A DNA stretch of 64,000 nt from Polaribacter sp. SA4-12 (lineage in GTDB: Bacteria > Bacteroidota > Bacteroidia > Flavobacteriales > Flavobacteriaceae), in assembly GCF_002163675.1 (NCBI RefSeq), contig NZ_CP019334.1, forward strand, positions 1,250,001-1,314,000. The letters run 5' to 3'. Under the pieces are notes generated by a model. The model did not search any database and was not told where the DNA came from. It saw only the letters and a program-made list of their open reading frames with translations. Shown piece by piece: positions 15,764-26,120 of the stretch (the first letter of the stretch is position 1; every line of letters starts with the position of its first letter). A program made the position numbers and the translations under genes.

Positions 15764-18700
15764 ATGATCCCTAAATCTAAAAGTAAATGGTTGTTGTTAC
15801 CATTTATATTCTTTTTCATTAGCCTTAATAGTTTAGCACAAACTAATTATTTTTTAAATAATAATTTCTCTAATGGGCAAACTATTACTACTAATTCAGG
15901 TAACTTTTTTGACTCTGGAAATACAGGAGGATCTTATGGTGATAATGAAAACTATTCCGTTACATTTAAATCTTCAGATGGTAACCCAATTGAGATTAAC
16001 TTTACATCTTGGAATGTAGAAGACAATGCATCTTGTAGTTATGATGGCTTAAGAATATATGATGGACTTACTAATAGTGCAACCTTATTAGGTACTTTTT
16101 GTTCAAATTCACCAGGTACTATTACATCCACTAATACAGATAATGCATTACATTTCGAATTCTATTCAGATACATCTGTTACAGAATCTGGTTGGGAAGC
16201 TACAATTTACACCGTTGCTCCAACGATACCTCTTCCTGTTCCTACAAATACTATAGGTTATAGTTTTGAGGACTCCTTAGATGGCTGGACAAATACTACT
16301 GGAGATATTTTTAATTGGACAAATAGAGAAACCAATACTCCTTCTGGTGGAACTGGACCACAAAGTGGTGCTTCAGATGGTACTTGGTTTATGTACATAG
16401 AAGGATCTGATCCAAGAATTTCAGGAGATAATGCATACTTTCAAAAAATAGTCGATTTTTCAGGTGAAATAGACGCACAAATTTCTTTTGACTACCATAT
16501 GTATTCTACTGGAGGAAGTACAACAATGGGAACGCTAAATATTTCAGTAAGTACTGATAGCGGAGTATCGTTTGCTGATATTCATTCTATTTCTGGAAAT
16601 CAAGGTAATGGTTGGTTATCAGAAATCATAGATTTAAGAGCTTATGATGGTCAGAGTATTATTCTTAGATATGAAGGTATTTGTGGAACAGATTACAGAT
16701 CTGATATATCAATAGACAATGTAGTAATCGGTAGTAATCCTGGAACACCTAGAATACCAATTACAATAACTGCAGATTCTGGACAATCCAAAGACTTTGG
16801 AGATACAGATCCAACTTTAACTTATACAATTACATCTGGAGCTTTAGACAGTGGTGATACTTTAATTGGGGAATTAACTAGAGATGCAGGTGAGATAGTA
16901 GCTGATTACAATATAAATCAAGGAAGCTTACTAAACGTAAACAATCCTAAATATAATATTACTTTTATTTCTGCAATATTTACCATAAACTCAAAAGATA
17001 CTGATGGTGATTCTTATCCTGATGATGTTGATGTTGATATTGATAACGATGGAATCTTAAATGATGATGAAAGCTGTATAAAACAAGGAGCTGCAGAACC
17101 AGAAATAGATAGAATTAAGTATTCAGATGAAGGTTACGATATATACGTTATCGGTGGGAATTCTAATAACGGAATTGGTTACATAGAATCTGGCTTTGAA
17201 AAAGGAGCTTATGCAAAAGGATTAAATTTAACTGTTTTAAATGGTAATAACGATTTTAACTTTTCTAGCACTGGCGCAGAAGGATACGCTACAACAAGTG
17301 CAGCTACTTTTACAAATGGATCCCTATCATATAATACCAATGCAGCAAACCCAACAACACGTAGAAATGAATTTAGAAGAACAACTGGGGGGGCATTTAT
17401 ATCTGGTACTACTGGAGATGCTTTATACATAAAACCATCAATTGAATTAGCTACGGGAGAGGTTTACTCTATTGACATTAACTTTACCACATCTGTACAT
17501 GCATTCAGTTTCGATTTAACAGACATTTTAGATACAACTCAAGACCCAGCAGATTTAGTCGTTAGATATGAAGTTTTTGCAGACTCAAAACTTGTTGCTT
17601 ATTTTGAAAGCGGTTTTATTGGAGATGATGCAGTGGCAAGTGTGAACATTTTTGATGGTAATGATATTAGTAGAGGTACTATGGTGGTTGGCCAAAACAC
17701 AGAATCTACTATAGGTTTTATTTCTTCTACAAAAATTCAAAAAGTATCTATTGTTCACAAAGTTTTAAACGGTACTGTTAGTGGCACCTATGTTGATCTA
17801 CATGGTATGGACAATTTTGTTTGGAGCACTGAAGATATTTCTTGTTTTTCTGATAGCTTAGATTTTGATGGAGACGGTATACCAAACGAAAGAGATCTAG
17901 ATTCTGATAACGATGGAATACCAGATAATATTGAAGCACAAACAACTATAGATTATATTGCTCCAAATAAGATTTACACATTAAATGGATTAGATACAGC
18001 TTATGGTACTGGTTTGTCAACTGTTAATACTGATGGATTTGGAAACGCAGATTATACTGATTTAGATTCGGATGAAGATGGTGAATGGGATACAAAGGAA
18101 GTAGGTTATACAATTGACATAGATGATGATGGGATATCTAATGGAACTTTTGGTGATAATGGATTAGACAATTCATTATTTCCAGCAGACGATTTTACAG
18201 ATATAAATGCAAGTATAGATGATCCTACAACACTTTTAGACGCTGATGAAGATGTATTTACAATTGGAGACGTAGATTATAGAGATGCACATGTTTCTGG
18301 TACCCCAATGATTACACAAATACATCAAACAGTATCTAATAAAGTTATTGAAGTAACAAATATTCATACTACAAATTCTATTCTAGCAAATACCATAAGA
18401 TTTTCATTATTTTCTAATAAAGATGGATCTGAAACAAATCTTGTTCCGGATGAAATTTATACAATTCCTGCAGACATACTTCCTGGAGAATCAGTTTTAA
18501 TTTCTAACACTAATATTATAAATATTGATGATGGAGATGGAGATGATATCTTACTACTTACACACCCAAAATCTACAACAACAACCTCTTGGAAAAATAG
18601 GTATGACACTACAAACAGTATTTCGAACAATACATCATACGTTAGAACTGATGACGTAAAAATTACAAATGAAGATTATACAGAAACAGAATGGATTGCA

Positions 18701-20608
18701 TTTATAGACGACAATTTAGATCCCTATAAAATTGGTGGTGCAGAAAGACACCCACATGCTCCATTATTATCAGAAATTACAAGTGCAAATGCAGAATCTA
18801 ATATGTCATTAGGAAAACATAGAATAAACCCTACTAGTAGATTTGCAGGAAGTTGGAGTAATGGTTTTCCTGATATTACTAGAAGAGTTCTAATATTAGA
18901 AGATCTAACAACATCTACTGTATTAAGTGCAAATGAATTAATCATAGATTCTGGAAAAAAGCTTACAATTACAGATAATTTTTTACGTGTTACAGATGAT
19001 ATTATATTTTTAGATTCCTCAAGTGAAATTCGTTTAGCAGGTACATCACAATTAATACAACTACATAATTCTACTACAAAAACATCAGGATCTGGTAATT
19101 TGTATGTAGACCAAAACTCTTTACAAGCAAGTATCTATAGATATAATTACATGAGTTCTCCTGTTGGAAATGGAAGTGGATCCTATACAGTTGCAAATGT
19201 TTTAAAAGATGGTACTATACCAACTTCTGCTACTTCTAATCCACTAGATATCGATTTTGTTTCTGGTTATGATGGAGGAAGTGGTAGCCCTATAAAAATC
19301 GCGAATTATTGGATATATTCTTATGCAAGTGCAGATGGATCTTATTCTAATTGGGTTCAAAAAACAAGTTCAGGAATCATACCTAATACGGATGGTTTTA
19401 CTTTAAAAGGTCCTGGTATTGCACAAAACTACACTTTTGTAGGCACACCAAATGATGGGGAATTAACTACAGCCATTGGAGCTGAAGAAGCTTATTTGGT
19501 AGGTAATCCTTACCCTTCATCAATGAGTGTAAAGAAGTTTATAGAAGATAATGAAAATTCAATAGAGGGAACTGTATATTTCTGGCAACATGTTGGAGAA
19601 GAAGATACAGTAAGTTCAGCAACTGCCGGTCACTTATATGATGGTTATAATGGTGGTTTTGCATCAAGAAACATAGCGATGGGTGTTTCAGCCTTTAATT
19701 TAGCGACTAACTCGGAAAATTCTCTACCAGGATTAGGTAGTATTGATAATTACACTGCGCCTGAAAACTACATTCCAATAGGACAAAGTTTTTTTATTAA
19801 TGGTGATTCAGATGGTGGACCAGTAGTATTCAATAATAGTCAAAGAGAGTACAAAACTAAAGGTGCAGAATCTGTGTTTTTTAAATCTGAAAAAACAAAC
19901 ACACCTAACTTACCTATTATTAAATTTGGAATGAATTTTACCAATTCTGAAGATAAAAAAATGCATCGTCAAATTGGTATTTCATTTAACTCTAATAATA
20001 GCTTTGACTATGATAATGGTTATGATAGCCAAACTTTTGACTTATCAAGTACAGATATTTACTGGAAATTCCCAAATTATGATTATAAATATATTATTAC
20101 TGGAGTACAAGAAATCTCTCTAAATTTAAGTGTTCCTTTAGAGATTGTTTTAGAAAAAGATAATGAAATTTCGATAGAAATTGATGAATCAAATATAAAT
20201 AACCAAAGAATATACTTGTTTGATAAATTAGAAAATAAATTCTATCCTTTACATGATGAAAAAGCAATTATAGACCTAGAAAAAGGAGAATATGGTGGTC
20301 GATTCTTTATCACATTTACAGACAAACAACAATATGTTTTAGGAATAGATGACAATATTCTTTCAACAAATCTATCTCTCTTTTACGACAACTTAGATAA
20401 AGAAATTAACATCAAACTTAACGATGACATTACAATCTCTAAAATTGAATTATACTCTATTTTAGGTCAAAAAATAAACTCATGGAAAATTTTAAAAAAT
20501 AATGAAAAACAAATAAAATTAAAAATAAATTCAATTTCAAAATCAGTATATATATGTAAAATAACTACTAACAAAGGAAAAATTTCGAAAAAAATAATTA
20601 TAAAGTAA
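15764..20608 (+). CDS. T9SS-secreted multidomain surface protein (CUB, MAM-like, MBG, TSP3)
   Basis: A 1614-residue secreted protein. A signal peptide (residues 1-26, ending SLAQ) is followed by a CUB domain (about 27-150), a MAM/jelly-roll-like domain (about 163-325, opening [10 protein letters not shown]) and an MBG domain (about 333-408, with the [18 protein letters not shown] pattern). Acidic calcium-binding TSP3-type repeats appear as [22 protein letters not shown] and [12 protein letters not shown]. The last 80 residues ([15 protein letters not shown] ... SKKIIIK) resemble a type IX secretion sorting domain. It is probably exported through the outer membrane and attached to the surface or released. 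Ligand is unknown. A tiny membrane-protein gene follows 20 bases later. Confidence 0.82.
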   Translation: MIPKSKSKWLLLPFIFFFISLNSLAQTNYFLNNNFSNGQTITTNSGNFFDSGNTGGSYGDNENYSVTFKSSDGNPIEINFTSWNVEDNASCSYDGLRIYDGLTNSATLLGTFCSNSPGTITSTNTDNALHFEFYSDTSVTESGWEATIYTVAPTIPLPVPTNTIGYSFEDSLDGWTNTTGDIFNWTNRETNTPSGGTGPQSGASDGTWFMYIEGSDPRISGDNAYFQKIVDFSGEIDAQISFDYHMYSTGGSTTMGTLNISVSTDSGVSFADIHSISGNQGNGWLSEIIDLRAYDGQSIILRYEGICGTDYRSDISIDNVVIGSNPGTPRIPITITADSGQSKDFGDTDPTLTYTITSGALDSGDTLIGELTRDAGEIVADYNINQGSLLNVNNPKYNITFISAIFTINSKDTDGDSYPDDVDVDIDNDGILNDDESCIKQGAAEPEIDRIKYSDEGYDIYVIGGNSNNGIGYIESGFEKGAYAKGLNLTVLNGNNDFNFSSTGAEGYATTSAATFTNGSLSYNTNAANPTTRRNEFRRTTGGAFISGTTGDALYIKPSIELATGEVYSIDINFTTSVHAFSFDLTDILDTTQDPADLVVRYEVFADSKLVAYFESGFIGDDAVASVNIFDGNDISRGTMVVGQNTESTIGFISSTKIQKVSIVHKVLNGTVSGTYVDLHGMDNFVWSTEDISCFSDSLDFDGDGIPNERDLDSDNDGIPDNIEAQTTIDYIAPNKIYTLNGLDTAYGTGLSTVNTDGFGNADYTDLDSDEDGEWDTKEVGYTIDIDDDGISNGTFGDNGLDNSLFPADDFTDINASIDDPTTLLDADEDVFTIGDVDYRDAHVSGTPMITQIHQTVSNKVIEVTNIHTTNSILANTIRFSLFSNKDGSETNLVPDEIYTIPADILPGESVLISNTNIINIDDGDGDDILLLTHPKSTTTTSWKNRYDTTNSISNNTSYVRTDDVKITNEDYTETEWIAFIDDNLDPYKIGGAERHPHAPLLSEITSANAESNMSLGKHRINPTSRFAGSWSNGFPDITRRVLILEDLTTSTVLSANELIIDSGKKLTITDNFLRVTDDIIFLDSSSEIRLAGTSQLIQLHNSTTKTSGSGNLYVDQNSLQASIYRYNYMSSPVGNGSGSYTVANVLKDGTIPTSATSNPLDIDFVSGYDGGSGSPIKIANYWIYSYASADGSYSNWVQKTSSGIIPNTDGFTLKGPGIAQNYTFVGTPNDGELTTAIGAEEAYLVGNPYPSSMSVKKFIEDNENSIEGTVYFWQHVGEEDTVSSATAGHLYDGYNGGFASRNIAMGVSAFNLATNSENSLPGLGSIDNYTAPENYIPIGQSFFINGDSDGGPVVFNNSQREYKTKGAESVFFKSEKTNTPNLPIIKFGMNFTNSEDKKMHRQIGISFNSNNSFDYDNGYDSQTFDLSSTDIYWKFPNYDYKYIITGVQEISLNLSVPLEIVLEKDNEISIEIDESNINNQRIYLFDKLENKFYPLHDEKAIIDLEKGEYGGRFFITFTDKQQYVLGIDDNILSTNLSLFYDNLDKEINIKLNDDITISKIELYSILGQKINSWKILKNNEKQIKLKINSISKSVYICKITTNKGKISKKIIIK

Positions 20609-20628
20609 CCCCTAATCCCCTACCCCTA

Positions 20629-20832
20629 ATGATTACTTTTTTAAAGGCGATGACCTCGTCTATCCCTCCACCACCCGGAGCTGGAGGACCAGGAGCACCT
20701 GGATTACCTACATTACCAATTGATAATGGTATCATCTTTTTGTTCTTCGCAGCAATTGTATTTGGTACTTACATTCATTATAGAAAAATAAAGGAAAAAG
20801 ATAAAATTAATGCTAAAGGCTCTCTAAATTAG
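20629..20832 (+). CDS. Tiny Pro/Gly-rich membrane protein with PID-type C-terminal motif
   Basis: A 67-residue protein made of a PPPPGAGGPGAPGLPTLPID motif, one transmembrane helix (about residues 34-50) and a basic tail (YRKIKEKDK). This arrangement, a Pro-Ile-Asp motif then a helix then basic residues, matches what I recall as the PID-CTERM sorting signal of Bacteroidota. Here it makes up nearly the whole protein. It follows the large T9SS gene by 20 bases and ends in its terminator, so the two are probably co-transcribed. Whether it is processed by a sortase-like enzyme is unknown. Confidence 0.6.
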   Translation: MITFLKAMTSSIPPPPGAGGPGAPGLPTLPIDNGIIFLFFAAIVFGTYIHYRKIKEKDKINAKGSLN

Positions 20833-20844
20833 AGAGCTTTTTTT
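20819..20844 (+). terminator. Rho-independent terminator of the T9SS surface protein operon
   Basis: GCTCTCT pairs with AGAGAGC around a 5-base loop, followed by seven T. The stop codon of the small membrane protein lies in the hairpin. Confidence 0.88.
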
Positions 20845-21255
20845 ATGGATTAATCTTAACAGATTACAAATAAGTTAAGAAGAAAAAATTAGTCCTTGTT
20901 CTTTTTATAACAAGTGTTAATTTACTTAATACTTCCTTTATATTTACAATAAAGAATAACTTCAACGTAATAAGTATTAACTCAATTGAATGGGTAGCAT
21001 AAATTATAAAATACTAATAAAAAAAACTTTATATTTTATGTTGATGCTAAAAAATAGATAAAGATTATTATTCATTTACTTATTCTGATAAAATAATAAT
21101 TTATAATCAAAAGGAGCATTAAACGATTCTAATTAAAGAACACCCATTTATCTTTTGGGTTTATAAGTTTAAAAAATATAACTTCGCTAAATACTGATTC
21201 AAGTCACTTACCAATACCCTAGCAATATTAACCTTTCATTTTACATAAAAACATC
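20845..21255. other. Gene-free spacer
   Basis: About 410 AT-rich bases upstream of the phospholipase D gene. I found no convincing open frame, RNA structure or full promoter match. Confidence 0.5.
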
Positions 21256-22791
21256 ATGTTAACTTTAAAATTTAAATATTGTTATATAGTTACTTTACTA
21301 TTATTTTTTTCTTGTAATAAAACTAAACAATTAGCATCAGAAAATGATTTCTGTTCTAATATTCATAGAAATGACAGTACAACACTTTCAAAAGAACTAA
21401 AAGATGTTGCCGAACTTCTGAAAAAGAAAACAGGCGTTTATGTTTTAGAAGACGGGAGTGGTTCTATGGTTGCTAGAGCATGGTTAACAGAATATGCAGA
21501 AAAAACGATTGACATTCAATACTTTATTTTTTCTACGGATAATGTTGGTTTAATTGCCTGTGATTATCTAATTAGAGCTGCAGACAGAGGTGTTAAAATA
21601 AGAATCATTGTAGATGATATTATGGTGGATTCTGACATAGAAGATATTTTAACATTTGCTTCTCACAAAAACATTTCAGTAAAAATATATAACCCAGGAG
21701 TTAATTTAGGGAAGAATATTTTTAATAAGATTCATAAATTCTCAACAGATTTTAGAGGCTCAAATCAACGAATGCATAACAAAACGTTTATTGTAGACAG
21801 TAAAGTTGTGATTACTGGTGGACGAAATATTGCGGATGAATACTTTGATTATGATCACGAATATAATTTTAGAGATAGAGATATTTTATTAATTGGTAAA
21901 GAATCTAAAAAAGTACAAAGTTCATTTAATCAATTCTGGGAAAGTTATTTAAGTAAAAACGTAACAACGGTTGTAGATGAAAGACCTAAAAACATCTATT
22001 CAACAAATAAGTTTAAAAATCTACATGAATACGCTTGTAATCCAGATAATTTTTGGCCGCAAATACGACAAAGAATAGCAACTTTACCAACTACATTTAA
22101 GAACATTCAAGAATCTGGAAATTTAATTTGGTTAGACGATATTTCTTTTATTTCAGATCTTCCAGGTAAAAATGACGGTTCTAATGGTTTAGGCGGTGGA
22201 GGTATTTCTACAACTGCTTTAATTAATTTGATTAAAAAAGCAAAAACATCCATAGACATTCAAACACCCTATTTGATTACTACAGAATTGGCTCAAAACT
22301 TATTTAAAGAAGCTGTTAAACGTGGAGTAAAAATTAGAATATTGACAAATAGTTTAGCTTCAACAGATAATGTAGAAGCTTTTAGTAGTTATCAAACCGA
22401 TAGAAATAAATTACTTAAAACAGGAATTAGAATCTTTGAATTTAGACCTGATGCTGCAGAGCGAACAAAAATAATGACAGGCGAATTACAAGAAAAACTA
22501 AACCACAAACCCATTTTTGGTCTGCATGCAAAGTCTATGGTTATTGATAACCAAATAACAGTAATTGGAACTTTTAATTTAGATCCTAGAAGCGCTAACC
22601 TAAACACAGAATGTATTGTAGTCGTTAATTCTGACGAGATATCTAAAGGAGTATTAAAAGGAATGGAAATAGAATTTAAACCAGAAAATTCTTGGGAAAC
22701 AACATTAAAATTCAACCCAGATTCTGAAGTCAGTAAATACAAACGTATAAAAACTTGGACGCGAAAAATACTCCCAAAAGAAATTCTATAA
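21256..22791 (+). CDS. Phospholipase D family lipoprotein (cardiolipin-synthase-like)
   Basis: A 511-residue protein with a lipoprotein signal ending LFFSC (about Cys17) and two phospholipase D domains. The two HKD motifs are HNKTFIVDSKVVITGGRN (His174) and HAKSMVIDNQITVIGTFN (His424), both complete. The family transfers phosphatidyl groups, as in cardiolipin synthesis, or hydrolyses phosphodiesters. The lipid anchor places it at the envelope, unlike the usual transmembrane cardiolipin synthase, and resembles ClsC/YmdC-type proteins. It is a single-gene unit closed by a strong hairpin. Confidence 0.85.
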   Translation: MLTLKFKYCYIVTLLLFFSCNKTKQLASENDFCSNIHRNDSTTLSKELKDVAELLKKKTGVYVLEDGSGSMVARAWLTEYAEKTIDIQYFIFSTDNVGLIACDYLIRAADRGVKIRIIVDDIMVDSDIEDILTFASHKNISVKIYNPGVNLGKNIFNKIHKFSTDFRGSNQRMHNKTFIVDSKVVITGGRNIADEYFDYDHEYNFRDRDILLIGKESKKVQSSFNQFWESYLSKNVTTVVDERPKNIYSTNKFKNLHEYACNPDNFWPQIRQRIATLPTTFKNIQESGNLIWLDDISFISDLPGKNDGSNGLGGGGISTTALINLIKKAKTSIDIQTPYLITTELAQNLFKEAVKRGVKIRILTNSLASTDNVEAFSSYQTDRNKLLKTGIRIFEFRPDAAERTKIMTGELQEKLNHKPIFGLHAKSMVIDNQITVIGTFNLDPRSANLNTECIVVVNSDEISKGVLKGMEIEFKPENSWETTLKFNPDSEVSKYKRIKTWTRKILPKEIL

Positions 22792-22796
22792 AACTT

Positions 22797-22825
22797 AAAA
22801 AGGTTCGCAAAATGCGAACCTTTTT
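22797..22825. terminator. Bidirectional terminator between PLD and leuB
   Basis: AAAAAGGTTCGC pairs perfectly with GCGAACCTTTTT around a 5-base loop. With A on one side and T on the other it can serve both convergent genes. Confidence 0.9.
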
Positions 22826-22848
22826 AAATATATATAAACTAGTAAATA

Positions 22849-23904
22849 CTAGATATTTTTTGCTAACCAGTCTCCTACTTCTTTAGTTCCGTAAGCTTTT
22901 CCTCCGTCTGCTAAATCTTCAGTAACAAAACCTGCATCTAAAGCACTGTTTACAGCTGCTCTAATTGCTTTTCCTTCTTCTTGTAAACCAAAGTTTTCAA
23001 ACATCATTGCTGCAGATAAAACTGTAGCCATTGGGTTTGCAATATTTAATCCTGTTGCTTGTGGGTAAGAACCATGTATTGGCTCAAATAAAGCATTCTC
23101 AGTTCCTACAGAAGCCGAAGGCATTAATCCCATAGAACCAGAAATTACAGAAGCTTCATCTGTTAAAATATCTCCGAATAAGTTTTCAGTAATTAAAACA
23201 TCGTAACTATTTGGCCATTGTACCAAACGCATTGCAACTGCATCAACAAATTCATAAGAAACAGTTACTTCTGGATAATCTTTTTCCATAGCTTGTACAG
23301 TTTCTCTCCATAATCTTGAAGTTTCTAAAACATTCGCTTTATCAACACAACATAATTTCTTACCACGAGTCATTGCCAATTCAAAACCTTTTACAGCTAA
23401 TCTTTGTACTTCTGCTCTTGTGTAAACACAATTGTCAAAAGCAGTTTCTCCACCATCTCTTCTACCTTTTTCACCAAAGTAAATACCTCCAGTTAATTCA
23501 CGTAAAAAAACCAAATCAGTTCCTTCAATTCTTTCTCTTTTTAAAGGAGATTTATCTAATAAAGAAGGAAACGTAAATGTTGGTCTTACATTTGCAAATA
23601 AACCTAATTTCTTACGCATTTTTAACAATCCTTGTTCTGGACGAACTGTCGCTGAAGGATCATTATCGTATTTTGGATGCCCAATTGCTCCAAATAATAC
23701 AGCATCAGAAGCCACACAAATATCATGTGTTGCATCTGGATAAGGTTCACCAACTGCATCAATTGCAGCAGCACCAGTTAAAGCTGGTTTCCAAGTAATT
23801 TCGTGATTGAATTTCTTAGCAATTGCATCTGATACTTTTACTGCCTGATCAATTACTTCTGGTCCAATACCATCTCCTGCTAATAATGCGATATTTAATT
23901 TCAT
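22849..23904 (-). CDS. leuB: 3-isopropylmalate dehydrogenase
   Basis: A 351-residue NAD-dependent dehydrogenase of leucine synthesis that oxidises and decarboxylates 3-isopropylmalate. The same enzyme can use 3-methylmalate in the citramalate route to isoleucine. The start LLAGDGIGPEV, the LRELTGGIYFG motif, the catalytic Tyr/Lys region (CVDKANVLETSRLWRE), the metal-binding ENLFGDILTDEAS and EPIHGSYPQATG are all present. It is the last gene of the leuC-leuD-synthase-leuB operon. A hairpin lies in the 61-base gap before it. Confidence 0.95.
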   Translation of the reverse strand: MKLNIALLAGDGIGPEVIDQAVKVSDAIAKKFNHEITWKPALTGAAAIDAVGEPYPDATHDICVASDAVLFGAIGHPKYDNDPSATVRPEQGLLKMRKKLGLFANVRPTFTFPSLLDKSPLKRERIEGTDLVFLRELTGGIYFGEKGRRDGGETAFDNCVYTRAEVQRLAVKGFELAMTRGKKLCCVDKANVLETSRLWRETVQAMEKDYPEVTVSYEFVDAVAMRLVQWPNSYDVLITENLFGDILTDEASVISGSMGLMPSASVGTENALFEPIHGSYPQATGLNIANPMATVLSAAMMFENFGLQEEGKAIRAAVNSALDAGFVTEDLADGGKAYGTKEVGDWLAKNI

Positions 23905-23925
23905 TTGTTTATTGTTTATTGAATG

Positions 23926-23956
23926 ATTAAAAGATTCAATTATTAAATCTTTTAAT
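23926..23956. other. Intercistronic hairpin in the leu operon
   Basis: A perfect 11-bp inverted repeat (ATTAAAAGATT and AATCTTTTAAT) with a 9-base loop lies between the synthase and leuB. It has no clear T-run on the minus strand. It may be an RNA-processing or stability element that sets the relative leuB level, which is inference. Confidence 0.5.
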
Positions 23957-23965
23957 GTTTAATTT

Positions 23966-25486
23966 TTAAATAATATTAAGCATTTTCTCTGTGGCTTTAA
24001 TTGCAGATACTGTTTGATCTAAATCTAAACCACGTGTTAAAAATTCTTTTTCTTCTAATTTCCAAGTAATAATTGTTTCACACAAAGCGTCTGAATTACT
24101 TCCTGGTGGTATTCTTACTGCGTAATCTATTAAAGCAGGTAAATCTCTTTTACTATGTCTTTTATATAATTTACGCAACGCATTCATAAAAGCATCAAAT
24201 TGCCCATCTCCTTGTGCGTGTGCTTCATATAGTACTCCTTCAACTTTTAATTGTAAAGTTGTTGATGGTTTCATTCCTTTAGCATGACCTAAAACGTAGT
24301 TTTCTACAACTACACGTCTTTCAATAGTTTCACTATCTAAAACATCAGAAATTATATAAGGTAAATCCTCTTGAGAAACGACTTCTTTTTTGTCTCCTAA
24401 TTCAATGATTCTTTGGGTAACTTTCTTAAGCTCTTCATCATTTAAACTTAGACCTAAATCTTGTAAGTTCTTTTGAATATTTGCTTTCCCAGATGTTTTT
24501 CCTAAAGCATATTTACGTTTTCTTCCAAAACGCTCAGGCATTAAATCATTAAAATAGAGATTGTTTTTATTATCTCCATCGGCATGAATCCCTGCAGTTT
24601 GTGTAAAAACATTTGCGCCAACAACTGGCTTATTTACAGGAATTCTAAATCCTGAAAATGTTTCTACCAATTTACTTACTTTATTTAAAGCAGTTTCATT
24701 TACAGAAATTTCAATCTCTTTTAAAAAATCGTTGATTACTGCAATTACACTTGCCATTGGTGCGTTTCCAGCACGCTCTCCCATCCCATTTATGGTTAAA
24801 TGCAAACCGTTTGCACCTGCTTTTACAGCTTCCATAACATTGGCAACTCCTAAATCATAATCATTATGACCATGAAAATCGAAATGAGTTGTTGGGTATT
24901 TCTCACGAACTTCAGTAATAAAATTCGCCGTTTCTTCAGGAGTTAAAACTCCTAAAGTATCTGGTAATAAAACACGTTCTACATTTTGAGAAGTTAAGAA
25001 ATCTAAATATTCAAAAACATAGGCTTTTGAATTTCGCATTCCGTTAGACCAATCTTCTAAATACACATTGGTTTTAATATCATGCTTTGCTGCTAAATCA
25101 ATAGTAGCTTTTACATCTTCAAAATGTTGTGTTGGTGTTTTTTTAAGTTGATGTGTTAAGTGATTTAAAGAACCTTTGGTTAATAAATTCTGAACTTTAG
25201 CGCCAGCATCAATCATCCAATCTATAGATTTTCCTCCATCAACAAAAGTTAACACTTCTATTTTGTCTAAAAAATCATGTTCAATAGCCCAAGAAGTTAT
25301 TTTTTTAACGGCTTGTAATTCTCCTTCAGAAACTCTTGCAGATGCTATTTCTAGACGATCTACCTTTAATTCTTCAAGTAATAATTTTGCGATTGTTAAT
25401 TTTTCAGAAACTGAAAACGACACTCCTGATGTTTGCTCTCCATCACGCAGTGTCGTATCCATTATTTCAATCTTTCTTCTTGCCAT
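23966..25486 (-). CDS. cimA: (R)-citramalate synthase-like enzyme (LeuA family)
   Basis: A 506-residue Claisen-condensing enzyme with DTTLRDGEQT, the HGHNDYDLGVAN metal site, GMGERAGNAP and a C-terminal LeuA regulatory domain (about 385-500). It is usually annotated 2-isopropylmalate synthase. From memory its N-terminal half matches Leptospira citramalate synthase closely. The three hydrophobic residues lining the pyruvate pocket there (Leu81, Leu104, Tyr144) correspond here to Leu79 (VLTF), Leu102 (NLLTKG) and Tyr142 (NVYLED). This favours acetyl-CoA plus pyruvate giving citramalate, an isoleucine precursor. LeuC, LeuD and LeuB next to it could process both products. Confidence 0.75.
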   Translation of the reverse strand: MARRKIEIMDTTLRDGEQTSGVSFSVSEKLTIAKLLLEELKVDRLEIASARVSEGELQAVKKITSWAIEHDFLDKIEVLTFVDGGKSIDWMIDAGAKVQNLLTKGSLNHLTHQLKKTPTQHFEDVKATIDLAAKHDIKTNVYLEDWSNGMRNSKAYVFEYLDFLTSQNVERVLLPDTLGVLTPEETANFITEVREKYPTTHFDFHGHNDYDLGVANVMEAVKAGANGLHLTINGMGERAGNAPMASVIAVINDFLKEIEISVNETALNKVSKLVETFSGFRIPVNKPVVGANVFTQTAGIHADGDNKNNLYFNDLMPERFGRKRKYALGKTSGKANIQKNLQDLGLSLNDEELKKVTQRIIELGDKKEVVSQEDLPYIISDVLDSETIERRVVVENYVLGHAKGMKPSTTLQLKVEGVLYEAHAQGDGQFDAFMNALRKLYKRHSKRDLPALIDYAVRIPPGSNSDALCETIITWKLEEKEFLTRGLDLDQTVSAIKATEKMLNII

Positions 25487-25509
25487 ATTGCAATCTTAAA
25501 AAATATTTT

Positions 25510-26109
25510 TTAAAATGGTCTTGTTTTAGCAAAAGCAGTAATCTCGTCTTCGATGTTTTTTAAATAATCAATATCATCAAAACCGTTTAACATATTGTCT
25601 TTTTTGTAAGTATTAATTACAAAAGATTCAGACTCACCAGTTGCAACTAAAGTTACAGTTTGGTTTGGTAAATCAACTTTAATTTCTGTTTTAGCGTCTG
25701 CCATAATTGCTGCAAATAAAGTATCTGCAAATTCAGCTGAAACTTGTACAGGTAAAACCCCAACGTTTAAACAGTTATTTTTAAAGATATCTGCAAATGC
25801 TGATGAAATTACACAACGTAATCCAAAATCGTACACAGACCAAGCTGCGTGCTCTCTAGAAGAACCAGAACCAAAGTTTCTACCTCCAACTAATATTTTA
25901 GAACCTGCATAAATTTCTTTGTTTAAAGGAAAATCTGCTTTTGGCGTTCCATCTTGTTCAAATCTCCAATCACGGAAAAAGTTAATATCAAAATCTTTAC
26001 GCTCAGTTGCTTTTAAGAAACGAGCAGGAATTATTTGATCTGTATCTACATTCTCTGTAGGTAAAGGATATGCTGTACTTGTTAGTACGTCAAATTTATC
26101 GTAAGCCAT
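25510..26109 (-). CDS. leuD: 3-isopropylmalate dehydratase small subunit
   Basis: A 199-residue swivelling small subunit of isopropylmalate isomerase. The N-terminal PLPTENVDTDQIIPARFL and the substrate-binding GGRNFGSGSSREHAAW motif are intact. It pairs with LeuC, encoded 11 bases upstream, to interconvert 2- and 3-isopropylmalate, and probably citramalate and 3-methylmalate. The next gene starts 23 bases downstream, consistent with one operon. Confidence 0.95.
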   Translation of the reverse strand: MAYDKFDVLTSTAYPLPTENVDTDQIIPARFLKATERKDFDINFFRDWRFEQDGTPKADFPLNKEIYAGSKILVGGRNFGSGSSREHAAWSVYDFGLRCVISSAFADIFKNNCLNVGVLPVQVSAEFADTLFAAIMADAKTEIKVDLPNQTVTLVATGESESFVINTYKKDNMLNGFDDIDYLKNIEDEITAFAKTRPF

Positions 26110-26120
26110 GTTTTTTATAA

